Both the position numbers and the translations under genes were made by a program. DNA of 64,000 nt from positions 97,986 through 161,985 of the forward strand of contig NZ_MLAN01000003.1 of NCBI RefSeq assembly GCF_002272875.1. Reading direction: 5' to 3'. The stretch's first letter is position 1. Each line of letters starts with the position of its first letter. This stretch comes from Helicobacter sp. 11S02629-2. GTDB lineage: Bacteria; Campylobacterota; Campylobacteria; Campylobacterales; Helicobacteraceae. The notes beneath the pieces were generated by a model, which was not told where the DNA came from, made no database searches, and was given only the letters and a program-made list of their open reading frames with translations. Shown in pieces: positions 9,070 through 18,357 of this stretch.

Positions 9070-9345
9070 CTACATAGATTTATGCATGTCTTTTTTATCC
9101 ATAGACTTTTTATCCATGTGTATTTCTTTTTTACTCATGCTCTTTTTTTCATGCATCTTTTTGTGTTCCATAGACTTGTGCATATGCATGTCTTTTTTGT
9201 CCATAGACTTTTTATCCATGTGCATTTCTTTTTTATCCATATTCATAGACTTATCGCCATGCATATCCATCTGTGCGTTAGCTCCAAAAGCTAAAGCGCC
9301 ACATGCAAACGCACCAAGCAAAACAGAAATTACTACTTTTTTCAT
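9070..9345 (-). CDS. Small secreted Met/His/Lys repeat protein
   Basis: A 91-residue protein with a signal peptide (1-24, ending GANA) followed by a mature part made almost only of Met, His, Asp, Lys, Ser and Glu. The unit DKKSMDKKDMHM recurs with small changes. It contains HxxM and MxH pairs (HKSM, HKKM, MDMH), as in the periplasmic silver/copper-binding proteins SilE and PcoE, with which it shares style but not clear homology. AAGGAG precedes the ATG. The signal peptide and first mature residues closely resemble those of the propeller protein at 7534-8499, so the two probably arose by duplication. Metal binding is inferred from composition only. Confidence 0.75.
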   Translation of the reverse strand: MKKVVISVLLGAFACGALAFGANAQMDMHGDKSMNMDKKEMHMDKKSMDKKDMHMHKSMEHKKMHEKKSMSKKEIHMDKKSMDKKDMHKSM

Positions 9346-9557
9346 TTTCCTACTCCTTGTTAATGTAATGTATTAAAACACTCATTGAAAAATTTTTAGC
9401 ATAGCCTAATGGCTACCATACCCTGCTATAAAGCATACTAGCACTAGACTAGCTAGCAATTATTATAAGTAAGAAGTTAAGGAGACTTTGGAATTTATCT
9501 TTAAAAATATTAAAATAGTCACAAAAATATGAACTTTATAAAATAAAAGTGAAGAAA
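9346..9557. other. Spacer upstream of the Met/His peptide gene
   Basis: Promoter-side region of the Met/His gene. AT-rich; no open frame with a ribosome-binding site seen. No clear metal-regulator operator was recognised by eye. Confidence 0.4.
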
Positions 9558-9598
9558 AATCTTATTTTAGTAAAATAAAAGTTTACTAAAATAAGATT
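9558..9598. repeat. Perfect 17-bp AT-rich inverted repeat
   Basis: AATCTTATTTTAGTAAA (9558-9574) and TTTACTAAAATAAGATT (9582-9598) are exact reverse complements with a 7-nt spacer. It lies between the tsf terminator and the Met/His peptide gene, about 210 bases upstream of that gene's start. It may be a regulator site or a second terminator. Confidence 0.6.
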
Positions 9599-9779
9599 AA
9601 TAATAATAATTATCCTTTAATATTATGAATTAACAATAAAAATTAAAATAATATTACACTTTAAAAGTTTTGTAAGCTTTTTATATTATCAAGATTTCTT
9701 GATATCAATAAGTCAAATTTAATAAGGATTGATTTAAATATAAAAGACTAAAAAACTATAAAGTGAAATGGATTGTAAA

Positions 9780-9820
9780 TAAAAAAGAAAGAAGAACTAA
9801 GACTTCTTAAAGTCTTAGTT
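9780..9820 (-). terminator. Intrinsic terminator of rpsB-tsf
   Basis: On the minus strand an 11-bp perfect stem (AACTAAGACTT with AAGTCTTAGTT, 9795-9820, 4-nt loop) begins 21 bases after the tsf stop codon and is followed by a pyrimidine run rich in T. This is the usual form of a Rho-independent terminator. Confidence 0.8.
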
Positions 9821-9840
9821 TTATAAAAGCTTAAATGGCG

Positions 9841-10749
9841 CTACTTCATTTGTGCGGCAACTTCTTCAGCAAAGTTATCCACTTTTTTCTCTATGCCTTC
9901 ACCTAGTTCAAATCTTACAAAGTCAACTATGTTAGCAGTAGTTTGAAGTGCTTTTGCAGAGTCATTAACAAAAGCTTCTATACTTTTTTTATCATCTAAG
10001 ATATATTTTTGTTTTAGCAAAGTAACTTCTTCATAAAACTTAGCGATTTTCCCCGGTAGGATTTTTTCCCACATATTTTCTGGCTTGCCTTCTTTTGCTA
10101 GCAACTCTTTTGCTATCTCAGTTTCCTTAGCTATAACCTCATCGCTTACGCATTTTGGACATAGATAACTTGGCTTCATAGTAGCAGCATGCATAGCCAC
10201 ACCTTTAGCTACTTCTATAAACTCAGAAGCTTTGGGAGATTCTATCTTGATAAGGGCACCTAGTTTAAAGTTGTGATGTACGTAACCATTTACTATTTGA
10301 TTTGCATCGCAAGTAAAAGTTCTTAGTCTTCTTACAACTATATTTTCACCAATAGTTGCAATCTTACTTTTTAGATACTCTTCATAGCTCATGCCTTCGA
10401 TTTGCTGAGTTAAAAGCTTGCTAACATCATCGATTGAGTTTTCAAAAACTAGGTCTAAAGTTTTAGCCACTAGGTCTTTAAAACCATCATTTTTAGCAAC
10501 GAAGTCAGTTTCTGAGTTTAACTCTATCAAAGTAGCTTTTTTGAAATCAGGTGCTATCTTCATAGCTATAACGCCTTCACTTGCTACTCTATCGCCTTTT
10601 TTACCAGCCTTGCTTAGACCCTTCTTGCGAAGTATCTCTACGGCTTGTTCTATATCACCACTGGCTTCTTTTAAAGCACTTTTGCACTCCATGATCCCAG
10701 CATCTGTTTTATCTCTTAGCTCTTTTACTAATTTTGCACTAATTTCCAT
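9841..10749 (-). CDS. tsf: Translation elongation factor Ts
   Basis: Nucleotide exchange factor for EF-Tu. The 302-residue protein begins with the UBA-like domain and the family signature LRDKTDAGIMECKSALKEA, followed by the core motif LNSETDFVAKN and a C-terminal ELGEGIEKK stretch. Its length is close to the E. coli protein. AAGGAAG precedes the ATG, and 13 bases separate it from the rpsB stop codon, so the two are one transcription unit, as in most bacteria. Confidence 0.97.
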   Translation of the reverse strand: MEISAKLVKELRDKTDAGIMECKSALKEASGDIEQAVEILRKKGLSKAGKKGDRVASEGVIAMKIAPDFKKATLIELNSETDFVAKNDGFKDLVAKTLDLVFENSIDDVSKLLTQQIEGMSYEEYLKSKIATIGENIVVRRLRTFTCDANQIVNGYVHHNFKLGALIKIESPKASEFIEVAKGVAMHAATMKPSYLCPKCVSDEVIAKETEIAKELLAKEGKPENMWEKILPGKIAKFYEEVTLLKQKYILDDKKSIEAFVNDSAKALQTTANIVDFVRFELGEGIEKKVDNFAEEVAAQMK

Positions 10750-10762
10750 CCAGCTTCCTTTA

Positions 10763-11557
10763 TTAAAGTGGTTTTTCTTCTATAGCGTCTAAAACTAAAG
10801 TTTCTTCTTCTTTTGTTGCTTCTTTCTCTTCAGATGCACTTTCAACTTCACTATCTTCTTCTTGCTTATCTTTTTCACCACTCATCTCTCTACCTTCAAT
10901 GATGGCATCACTCATCTCTTTGCAGAAAAGCTGGATAGAACGTATAGCATCATCATTGCCCGGTACTGGGAAGTCAACAACATCAGGATCGCAGTTAGTA
11001 TCAAGTAAAGCAATTACAGGCATACCTAGTCTTCTGGCTTCAGCAACTGCGATTTTTTCTTTTACTACGTCTATTACTAAGATCATATCTGGGGCTGCTT
11101 TCATATGTCTAACACCGCCAAGATACTTAGTTAACTTATCTTTTTTACGCTCTATCATAAGTCTTTCTTTTTTAGTTAGTAAGTCTATTTGCCCGCTTGC
11201 TTCCATAGCTTCTATGGCTTCTAACTTTCTAACTGACTTTTTGATAGTACTAAAGTTTGTAAGCATACCACCAAGCCATCTGTAGTTTACATAAGGTGCG
11301 CCAACTTTTTCAGCATACTCTTTTATAGTATCGCTTGCTTGTTTTTTAGTACCCACAAACATTATGCTTTTGCCTTGGGCTGAAGCATCTCTTACTACGT
11401 TGTAGATGTATCTAAAATATCTTAAAGTTTTTTGTAAGTCTATGATGTGTATGTTTTTTCTAACACCAAAGATATATTTTTTCATTTTTGGATTCCATCT
11501 TCTTGTCTGATGTCCAAAATGTACGCCGCACTCTAGTAAGTCTTTCATTGTTACCAT
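10763..11557 (-). CDS. rpsB: 30S ribosomal protein S2
   Basis: Small-subunit ribosomal protein, 264 residues. The N-terminal [28 protein letters not shown] signature is split here only by its length; other conserved parts are FVGTKKQA and [11 protein letters not shown] and the closing [17 protein letters not shown] Glu/Lys/Asp-rich tail of about 35 residues follows the folded part, as in other Campylobacterota. AAGGAG five bases before ATG is clear. First gene of the rpsB-tsf unit. Confidence 0.97.
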   Translation of the reverse strand: MVTMKDLLECGVHFGHQTRRWNPKMKKYIFGVRKNIHIIDLQKTLRYFRYIYNVVRDASAQGKSIMFVGTKKQASDTIKEYAEKVGAPYVNYRWLGGMLTNFSTIKKSVRKLEAIEAMEASGQIDLLTKKERLMIERKKDKLTKYLGGVRHMKAAPDMILVIDVVKEKIAVAEARRLGMPVIALLDTNCDPDVVDFPVPGNDDAIRSIQLFCKEMSDAIIEGREMSGEKDKQEEDSEVESASEEKEATKEEETLVLDAIEEKPL

Positions 11558-11664
11558 AATTTCTCCTTGTAACTTGTGTTAAGGTTTTTTCCTCCATACT
11601 TTTTAAAGCTTACGCTCAACCTATTAGGAAAGTATGTGTGTTTTTTACACGAACTATAATTATA
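11558..11664 (-). promoter_or_regulatory. rpsB promoter and structured leader
   Basis: On the minus strand a TATAAT box lies at 11659-11664, giving a leader of roughly 95 bases. The leader has a small GTGT/ACAC hairpin and a longer stem, CATACTTT (11629-11636 on the plus strand as AAAGTATG) with its complement at 11595-11602, just upstream of the ribosome-binding site. S2 represses its own mRNA in many bacteria, so this may be its binding site; that is inference. Confidence 0.4.
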
Positions 11665-11697
11665 TAACTTTAAGCTTATAGTTTTATAAATAGATTC

Positions 11698-12669
11698 TTA
11701 AAAATCCTCTTTAGCACAAAACTCTAAGCCTTCAAACCCAAGCTTATAAGAGTGCAGCATAAGCCTTGCCTTAGGCTTAGCCTTAGAATCAAGATAGACT
11801 TCTTTTGTATCAAGATACTTTCTTGCCTCTTCATCACTTACGCCATAAAGAAAGTCATTAACTATCTTATAGCCTATGGAAGCTAGATGGATTCTAAGCT
11901 GATGGGTTCTGCCAGTTAAAGGCACTAAAAGCACCCTTGTAAAAAGGTTATTACACTTTAGCGGATAGACTATAGTTAAGGCCCCTTTAGCGTTTATCTC
12001 AGCTTTTAAAGTCAAAGTCTTAGCTAAGCCAAAAAGCTCTTCTTTACTATACTCATAAGGATCAAACCTTAGCACTTCCCCATCATAAGCCCTACCTCTA
12101 ACACATAAATCGCCACTATGCTCCCTATTAGTTATAGCCTTATTTATGATAAAAGCCTTAGTAAGACTGCCTTTAACTAAGGCTACATACTCCTTATATA
12201 TCTTATCTTCTTGGAAGAGGTTTTTAAGATAGACTTCGCTTTTTTTATCCTTCCCACAAAGCACTAAGCCACTTGTCTCATAATCTAGCCTATGGGCGAG
12301 ATTAGCCTCTAAGTTATCAAACTTCACTTGGTCTAGCAAGCTAGGAGTGGAATCTAACTTTTTTGGGTGACTTAAAAGATTAGGTGGTTTGTTATAGATG
12401 ATAAAGTTTATATCTTTAGTATCACCCTCTTTAACTGGAGTAAATCGCCCCTCGCTAAAAGGCAAGATTCCAAGGTCTATAGGCTCAAACTCTAGCATAG
12501 TAGCCTTGCTAGCTTTTAACTCCATACCCTTTCTTATAATAACTCCATCTTGATAGAATCTCCCTCTATCAAGTATCTTTTGAGCTTCATTAGTCCCATA
12601 AAGCCTAGATAAAAACAAGCTTGCTTTACAAGGCTCTTTTACATCTAGCAGTCTTCTTACAAAGGGCAT
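11698..12669 (-). CDS. RluA-family 23S rRNA pseudouridine synthase
   Basis: Isomerises selected uridines in rRNA or tRNA. The 323-residue protein has a short N-terminal S4-like region (about 15-60) and a catalytic domain with HRLDYETSG, where Asp129 would be the nucleophile, and the later GRTHQLRIHL motif. The start ATG overlaps the recJ stop codon by one base (TAATG), so translation is coupled. The same gene order, pyrG-recJ-this gene, is found in H. pylori, where it is named rluD; the exact target uridine cannot be read from the sequence. Confidence 0.9.
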   Translation of the reverse strand: MPFVRRLLDVKEPCKASLFLSRLYGTNEAQKILDRGRFYQDGVIIRKGMELKASKATMLEFEPIDLGILPFSEGRFTPVKEGDTKDINFIIYNKPPNLLSHPKKLDSTPSLLDQVKFDNLEANLAHRLDYETSGLVLCGKDKKSEVYLKNLFQEDKIYKEYVALVKGSLTKAFIINKAITNREHSGDLCVRGRAYDGEVLRFDPYEYSKEELFGLAKTLTLKAEINAKGALTIVYPLKCNNLFTRVLLVPLTGRTHQLRIHLASIGYKIVNDFLYGVSDEEARKYLDTKEVYLDSKAKPKARLMLHSYKLGFEGLEFCAKEDF

Positions 12670-14396
12670 TAAAATAGATTATTTATAAAAAGTACGACTT
12701 TATTTTCATTAAAGCTATCTTGATTTAAAGTAAAACTAAACCTCAAGATATCACCTATCTCAAAATGCCTTGGCTTTTGTTCTATCCCAAACATCATAGC
12801 CTTAAACTCCAAGTCTCCTTTATAAAGAAGAAATTCTATAAACTTACTTTTCATGATAAAAGACTTTATATAAAGCTCAGCATAAAATGTAGGCATAGTA
12901 TTAGAGTTACCATAGGGCTCATACTTATCTAAAAGCCTTAAGGTGTTCATGTTTATAAGGTTATGAGAGATCTTACCTATGATGCTAGTTTCAGTTTTAT
13001 TTTCAAAGTAAACTGGCTGAAAGCTTTCTACAAAGGCTTGTACATTTTCAAACTTCAAAGCAAGTCCTACTGCACCGGTATGACCACCAAAGCGGTTTAA
13101 AAGATGAGAAAGCTTTTGCACGCTTGCTATTAAGTCTACATTTTCAAAGCTTCTACCACTACCTTTATAGTCTTCAATCTTTGACTTAGTTAAAACAAAG
13201 GCTGGCTTTTTGTACTTATCAGCTAATCTTCCTGCAACTATACCTATAACGCCCTCATGCCAGTCTTTACCAACTGCCATTATAAGATTAGGCGTCTCTA
13301 TCATAGTCTCACAAGCCTCTTGAAAGACCTCTTCTTGTAAGACTTTTCTTTTTTGATTAAGATCTTTTAGAATCTTAAAGTAGTAGTAAGCCTCTTTTTC
13401 ATCCCTTGCTAGCAAAAACTTCAAAGCCACTTTACCATCATCCATCCTGCCAGCTGAGTTTAAAAGAGGGGCTAGCTTAAAGCCAAACATCGTAGAATCT
13501 GCCTTTGATATATAAAAGCCTCTTTTAAAGGTCTCAAGGCAAGGTCTTTTTTGATGATGAAAACTCTTTATGGCATAGTTACATATAGTGTGATTTAGCG
13601 CATTAAGAGGCATAACATCTGAGATGATAGAGATGCCTACTAAAAATACAAGGCTTGATCTTTGCCAATTCTCTAACTTTATATCTAAACTACTAGCTAT
13701 ACCTCTAGTAAAGTACCACGCAACTAGCGACCCACACACTTCTTCATAAGGGAAGTTGCAAGTCTCTTGCTTAGGATTTATTAAAAAATCACAAGGTGGT
13801 ATTAGCTCTTTGCCATCTTCGTCTTGATGCAAAGTGTGATGATCTGTGATGATAAAACGTATATTTTTACTAGCACAAAGCTTTCCTGCTTCAAAACTTG
13901 AAACGCCATTATCCACAGTTATGATTAAGGCTATATCTGGATTGTTTTCAAGCTCTTCTAAGAATAAGACTTCAGAAAATCCATAGCCGTGCTTAAAGCG
14001 ATTTGGTATAGTAAAGCTGACATTTTCATAGCCAATGTACTTGAAAAAATCAAGCATGATAGCACTAGCACAGATTCCATCTGCGTCATAGTCCCCAGCT
14101 ATCATTATATGCTTATCTTGTTTTATATATTCTGCGACTAGTTTTGAAGCTTCTTTGATATTTTTCATCTCAAGATGACTTGGAATCTGAGATATATGGT
14201 TTATCTCAAAGTCCTCTACTCTACCATCTAAGATTCTTTTTAAGTCATTTATATGTTTAAGGGTGGGCACTTCATCCAAAAAGCTAGGGTTTAAGTTGCT
14301 TTTTAAAGATATATCACTTGAGTTGCTAGCACTAAAAGTGCTAGTCTTAAAGGTACTACTATGATCTTGGGCTGAAGGTCTAACATTTTTATCCAT
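12669..14396 (-). CDS. recJ: Single-stranded-DNA exonuclease RecJ
   Basis: 5'-3' exonuclease acting in recombination and mismatch repair. The 575-residue protein has the DHH phosphoesterase motifs: GDYDADG at 101-107, VDNG at 161-164, TDHHT at 184-188, then NSAGRMDDG and the DHHA1 motif GGHTGAVG. A Ser/Thr-rich N-terminal extension of about 40 residues precedes the conserved core and makes it longer than the H. pylori protein. It starts 12 bases after pyrG stops and overlaps the next gene by one base. Confidence 0.95.
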   Translation of the reverse strand: MDKNVRPSAQDHSSTFKTSTFSASNSSDISLKSNLNPSFLDEVPTLKHINDLKRILDGRVEDFEINHISQIPSHLEMKNIKEASKLVAEYIKQDKHIMIAGDYDADGICASAIMLDFFKYIGYENVSFTIPNRFKHGYGFSEVLFLEELENNPDIALIITVDNGVSSFEAGKLCASKNIRFIITDHHTLHQDEDGKELIPPCDFLINPKQETCNFPYEEVCGSLVAWYFTRGIASSLDIKLENWQRSSLVFLVGISIISDVMPLNALNHTICNYAIKSFHHQKRPCLETFKRGFYISKADSTMFGFKLAPLLNSAGRMDDGKVALKFLLARDEKEAYYYFKILKDLNQKRKVLQEEVFQEACETMIETPNLIMAVGKDWHEGVIGIVAGRLADKYKKPAFVLTKSKIEDYKGSGRSFENVDLIASVQKLSHLLNRFGGHTGAVGLALKFENVQAFVESFQPVYFENKTETSIIGKISHNLINMNTLRLLDKYEPYGNSNTMPTFYAELYIKSFIMKSKFIEFLLYKGDLEFKAMMFGIEQKPRHFEIGDILRFSFTLNQDSFNENKVVLFINNLF

Positions 14397-14408
14397 GATA
14401 AACCTTCT

Positions 14409-16034
14409 TTAAACGCGCTTATTTTTTAATGCCTGTTTTACAAACTCTAAAATTACGTGATTAGGATTCTGCAAGCGACTTGTAAACTCTGGGTGAAACT
14501 GCACCCCAACAAACCATTTATGGTCTTTTAGCTCTATAGCCTCTATAAGTCCATCACAGCTCCCACTAACTATAAGACCTTCTTTTTCAAACCTATCTTT
14601 ATACGCGGGGTTTGCCTCATATCTATGGCGGTGTCTTTCAAAAACTGTCTTTTTTGAATCTAAGTAAGCTTTAGCAAGTTTACTTCCGGGCTTTAACTCA
14701 CACTCATACTCCCCTAGCCTCATAGTGCCTCCAAGAGGAGAGTTGTGTGTCCTAAACTGATGCTTGCCCTCTTTGTCCAAAAACTCTTCAATTAAGTAGA
14801 TGATTTTATTAGCTGTGTTAGGGTCAAACTCACTAGAGTTTGCATCTTTAAGACCTAGTACATCCCTTGCATACTCTATCATAGCTAGCTGCATGCCAAG
14901 GCAGATTCCAAGATAGACTACATCATTAGTCCTTGCGTACTTTATAGCCCTAAGCTTGCCTTCAACTCCTCTTTCTCCAAAACCGCCCGGCACTAAGATA
15001 GCATCCACGCCATCAAGTACGTCTATATTGGCATCAGTTAGCTTTTCGGAATCTATAAACTGTATGTTTATCTTAGTGTCTAAGTTAGCCCCTGCGTGAG
15101 TTAGTGCTTCTATCAAGGACTTATAAGATTCTTTTAAGCTTAGATACTTGCCTACAAAGCCTATATTTACGCTCTTTGTTGGGCTTAGTATCTTTTTAAC
15201 TAGCAAGTCCCACTCGCTTATATCAGTCTTAAAGCTAGGCATGTGAAAGCTTTGTGCTATGGCATCAAGTATCTTTTCTTGCATGAAGTTAAGTGGACAC
15301 TGATAGATGCTTGCTGCATCCCAAGCACTTATAACATGTGCTACATCACAAGAAAGTGCTATCTTTTTTTTGATCTCAGAATCAAGGGCTTTTTCACATC
15401 TTGCAACTATTATCTGAGGGCTTATGCCTATACGCCTAAGCTCTTGAACGCTGTGCTGGGTTGGCTTAGTCTTAACCTCGCCACCAGCAGTATGGATCAT
15501 AGGGACTAAGGTCACATGTATACTTATAGCATCATCACCAAGTTCATGCTTTAGCTGGCGTATAGATTCTAAAAAAGGCATACCTTCTATATCTCCAACT
15601 GTGCCTCCAAGCTCAACTATCAAAAAGTCTTTACCCTTACTAGCAGCCTTTATTCTGTGCTTTATCTCATCTGTGATGTGAGGAACTATCTGTATAGTCT
15701 TACCTAGATAGTTTCCTTTTCTTTCTTTTTCTATAACTGAAAGATAGACTTGTCCGGTTGTGAAATTATTTTCTTTTATAAAAGAAGTATCTAAAAACCT
15801 CTCATAGTGCCCAATATCTAAATCTGTTTCTGCGCCATCTTTAGTTACAAAAACTTCTCCATGTTCTAGTGGGCTCATAGTGCCCGGGTCTATGTTTAAG
15901 TAAGGGTCGATCTTAAGTATGGATACACTAAAGCCAGCGTGCTTTAAAAGTGTTCCTATAGAAGAAGAAGTTATGCCCTTTCCAAGAGAGCTTAAAACTC
16001 CTCCGGTTACAAATATGTATCTTGTGTGTTTCAT
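14409..16034 (-). CDS. pyrG: CTP synthase
   Basis: Makes CTP from UTP with glutamine as nitrogen donor. The 541-residue protein has the synthetase domain ([12 protein letters not shown] at 10-21, [18 protein letters not shown]) and a class I glutamine amidotransferase domain with GGFGERG, GICLGMQ (nucleophile Cys378) and a final QFHPEF. First gene of the pyrG-recJ-pseudouridine synthase unit. The Shine-Dalgarno is weak (AAGATC). Confidence 0.98.
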   Translation of the reverse strand: MKHTRYIFVTGGVLSSLGKGITSSSIGTLLKHAGFSVSILKIDPYLNIDPGTMSPLEHGEVFVTKDGAETDLDIGHYERFLDTSFIKENNFTTGQVYLSVIEKERKGNYLGKTIQIVPHITDEIKHRIKAASKGKDFLIVELGGTVGDIEGMPFLESIRQLKHELGDDAISIHVTLVPMIHTAGGEVKTKPTQHSVQELRRIGISPQIIVARCEKALDSEIKKKIALSCDVAHVISAWDAASIYQCPLNFMQEKILDAIAQSFHMPSFKTDISEWDLLVKKILSPTKSVNIGFVGKYLSLKESYKSLIEALTHAGANLDTKINIQFIDSEKLTDANIDVLDGVDAILVPGGFGERGVEGKLRAIKYARTNDVVYLGICLGMQLAMIEYARDVLGLKDANSSEFDPNTANKIIYLIEEFLDKEGKHQFRTHNSPLGGTMRLGEYECELKPGSKLAKAYLDSKKTVFERHRHRYEANPAYKDRFEKEGLIVSGSCDGLIEAIELKDHKWFVGVQFHPEFTSRLQNPNHVILEFVKQALKNKRV

Positions 16035-16287
16035 TGATCTTAATAAGCCTTATGATATTTTGAGTTAGATTATACCTATGGAAGGTTATTATAAAGCTTA
16101 AATGTGGGCTTTGAAGGGCAAGTATGGGTTAACTATATAGTTTTTAAAATACTATAAGATCTAAAGTATAAAAATATATTCATTATAAGTATCAACTTGA
16201 ACCATAAAAGGCAAAAAACATTTTGCACATATATACAATAATGATAAAGTCTCAAAGTCTAATAATTATTTTTGAAAAGGGTCTCAT

Positions 16288-17106
16288 ATGATAAAACAAA
16301 CTGCCATAGCTTTTAGTATGATACTTGCCTTAAGTAGTCTTAGCCTAGCAAGAGAGGTTAGGGCTGAAACTACACCAAAAACCACTATCAAAAAAGATAT
16401 AACTGCCAAAAAGCACACGCCTAAAAGAAGTCAAAAAGCACAGCACAAAGAAGTGCTTTCACATAAAGCCATAAAGGCTTCTAGTATCAAAGACTTAGCT
16501 CTAAATGACGCTACTGATGACGATGATAGTGACTTTATACCTAAGTCAAACCGTGAGACTAATAGACGCTTTCCCATTGATGGTCTTAGACTAGTGCTTA
16601 GTGCTGGAGTTGGTAGTAGTATAAATGTCTCTAATAATCCAAACTCGCCTTCATCTGCTGGGCTAGATATGAACTTAAAAATAGGCGGTGCTTACTTTGC
16701 TCCCGGTAACTCTAGCTATGTTGGGTTTATGGCAACTGGTGGAGTTGGAGCTAGTAATCTAACCTCTGTTACTACTTATGCCCCACAGTACTTTATAGTC
16801 CTTACTTTCATGCAGCTTTTTGATATAGGTGATGGCACTGTAAAGATAGGCTATCTTTTAGGAACTGGTATATCTGTAAGAAGTCTTGATAGTAACAATA
16901 ACGCCGGTAGAGGTAGCATCGCTAGACAGCAAGCTGGGGTAGATGAGCCAGCTAGCATAATGCCAACTGCTAAGTTTGGAGTGATAAACTTCATAAAAAA
17001 CAACCAAAGTGTATCAGCTGAGTTTCAGTACTACTTTGTTAACTCAAACTCCTTACTTCCCGGAAGCGATATAACCTTAAACTATGCTTACTACTTTGGG
17101 CACTAG
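16288..17106 (+). CDS. Small outer-membrane beta-barrel protein
   Basis: A 272-residue exported protein with a signal peptide (about 1-26), a Lys/Thr-rich and Asp-rich low-complexity linker (about 27-88) and then a barrel-like region of alternating strands that ends LNYAYYFGH. The barrel part is homologous to the truncated ORF at 17405-17809 (shared pattern: G-x-G-S-x-x-N-x-S/N-N, FMQ-F-x-x-G-x-G-x-V-K-x-GY) and to the fragment at the left edge. Function unknown; such families are expanded in Helicobacter. AAAAGGG lies upstream of the ATG. Confidence 0.7.
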   Translation: MIKQTAIAFSMILALSSLSLAREVRAETTPKTTIKKDITAKKHTPKRSQKAQHKEVLSHKAIKASSIKDLALNDATDDDDSDFIPKSNRETNRRFPIDGLRLVLSAGVGSSINVSNNPNSPSSAGLDMNLKIGGAYFAPGNSSYVGFMATGGVGASNLTSVTTYAPQYFIVLTFMQLFDIGDGTVKIGYLLGTGISVRSLDSNNNAGRGSIARQQAGVDEPASIMPTAKFGVINFIKNNQSVSAEFQYYFVNSNSLLPGSDITLNYAYYFGH

Positions 17107-17404
17107 TTCTACACGTAAGCAGATTAATTTTATAGGCAGTTTGGGCTTTGTAACTAGAGTGTATTTTAAGATGTCAAGCTCACGCTAAAAGAAAAAGTCC
17201 TTCTAGCAACTTAAGGTCAAACAAGAGATTAGGGAGTAAGACTCTATCAAAAACTAAAAAAAGGAAAGTTAGTAAAGCTAAACTTTAACTTTTATGCTAA
17301 TAAGGCTAAAATTTAAAATATTTTCTCCTTCTAGGCTTTAAAGAATCTAGTAGGCATATAAAACTATAGTAAAATATAACTTTACCTTAATCTAAGGATA
17401 TAGC

Positions 17405-17809
17405 ATGATAAAAAACATACTTTTAAGCACTGCCCTAGTTTTGGGCTCTCTTGCTTCTAGTGCTTTAGCACAAGAAGCAAGCAGTTATGATATTAATGGT
17501 CCTAAAGTTATAGTTGGGATTGGAAGTGGGGTTAATATTAATGGTGCCTCAAACTCACAAAGCACCACTCCAAAAGTAAGTCCTAATGCAAACTTAAAGC
17601 TAGGAACTGGCATCTTTAGTACTAATAACACAAGCACTATGGGACTAGCAGCCTCGGCTAATGCAAGTGCGTCTTCCCAAACCCTAAAAACCTCTAAGCC
17701 TTCCTACTCAGCTAATTTAGACTTCATGCAAGCTTTTAAAGTAGGTAGTGGTAAGGTTAAGCTTGGATATATAGTTGGTGGTGGGGCTGCTTTAGAAGAT
17801 GGTAGATAG
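17405..17809 (+). pseudogene. C-terminally truncated outer-membrane paralogue
   Basis: A 134-residue ORF with a clean signal peptide (about 1-22, ending ALAQ) and the first half of the barrel family seen at 16288-17106, aligned through DFMQAFKVGSGKVKLGYIVG. It then stops at EDGR without the last barrel strands. None of the three frames after the stop continues the family, so the 3' half is lost rather than frameshifted. AAGGATA precedes the ATG. A barrel this short should not fold normally, so I call it a broken copy, though its open part looks undamaged. Confidence 0.6.
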
Positions 17810-17918
17810 AATCTATTTGTAACTACACCTTAAAAACACTTAAGCCTTCTTAACTGAAGGTAGTGTACTTGCAGTGCTTTAAGTTGCTACACACTTACTA
17901 CTAAGAGCACTCCCTATC

Positions 17919-18356
17919 TTATAGATAGTAAACTATCCCTACGACATATAAAAGCACAGATCCTAAAAAACAAAATGCTAGCAAGACTATAAAGCTAACT
18001 ATACTTACCCACCACTGATGTTTACCATAGCGTTTTTTGCGTAGCCTTTTTGGCTTAGTCATAAAAAGCTCATAAATGTAAAATAAAAGCAAGATAACAA
18101 AACTAACAACTACTAAAACTATCTCAGTGTTGATAGCTATAGCCTTACTGTAGTCATTAGACTTATATAAAAATAAAAGCATAAGCACCGCGCTAATGAC
18201 CCACGCCCCAAGGACTTTTAAGCTTATAATCCTACCTTTACTAAAAACTTCAAAAAGTAGCAGTATGCAAAAAAACAAGCATAAAGATATGATAAAACCA
18301 AGTGCTTGAGTTTTTAGTATATCTAGCAAGTTCTCTATGGTTATAATCTTATGCAA
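17919..18356 (-). CDS. Small integral membrane protein, unknown
   Basis: A 145-residue protein with about four hydrophobic segments (roughly 18-36, 45-64, 78-98 and 119-143) and a basic loop KPKRLRKKRYGKH between the third and fourth. I do not recognise the family. The start codon is TTG at 18354-18356, one base after the purN stop, with AAGGGAAG at the right distance, so it is translated from the purN mRNA. The tight coupling suggests cotranscription rather than shared function. Confidence 0.65.
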   Translation of the reverse strand: MHKIITIENLLDILKTQALGFIISLCLFFCILLLFEVFSKGRIISLKVLGAWVISAVLMLLFLYKSNDYSKAIAINTEIVLVVVSFVILLLFYIYELFMTKPKRLRKKRYGKHQWWVSIVSFIVLLAFCFLGSVLLYVVGIVYYL

Positions 18357-18357
18357 A

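Noticed and set aside
9082..9294. CRISPR-like tandem repeats in the Met/His gene region
   Set aside because: The repeats are codon-level repeats within a coding sequence, with no unique spacers and no cas genes in the window.
9056..9376. Plus-strand 106-codon frame opposite the Met/His gene
   Set aside because: It is the mirror of the repeat-rich minus-strand gene; the Phe/Leu/Cys run is the complement of Lys/Met/His codons, and it has no ribosome-binding site.
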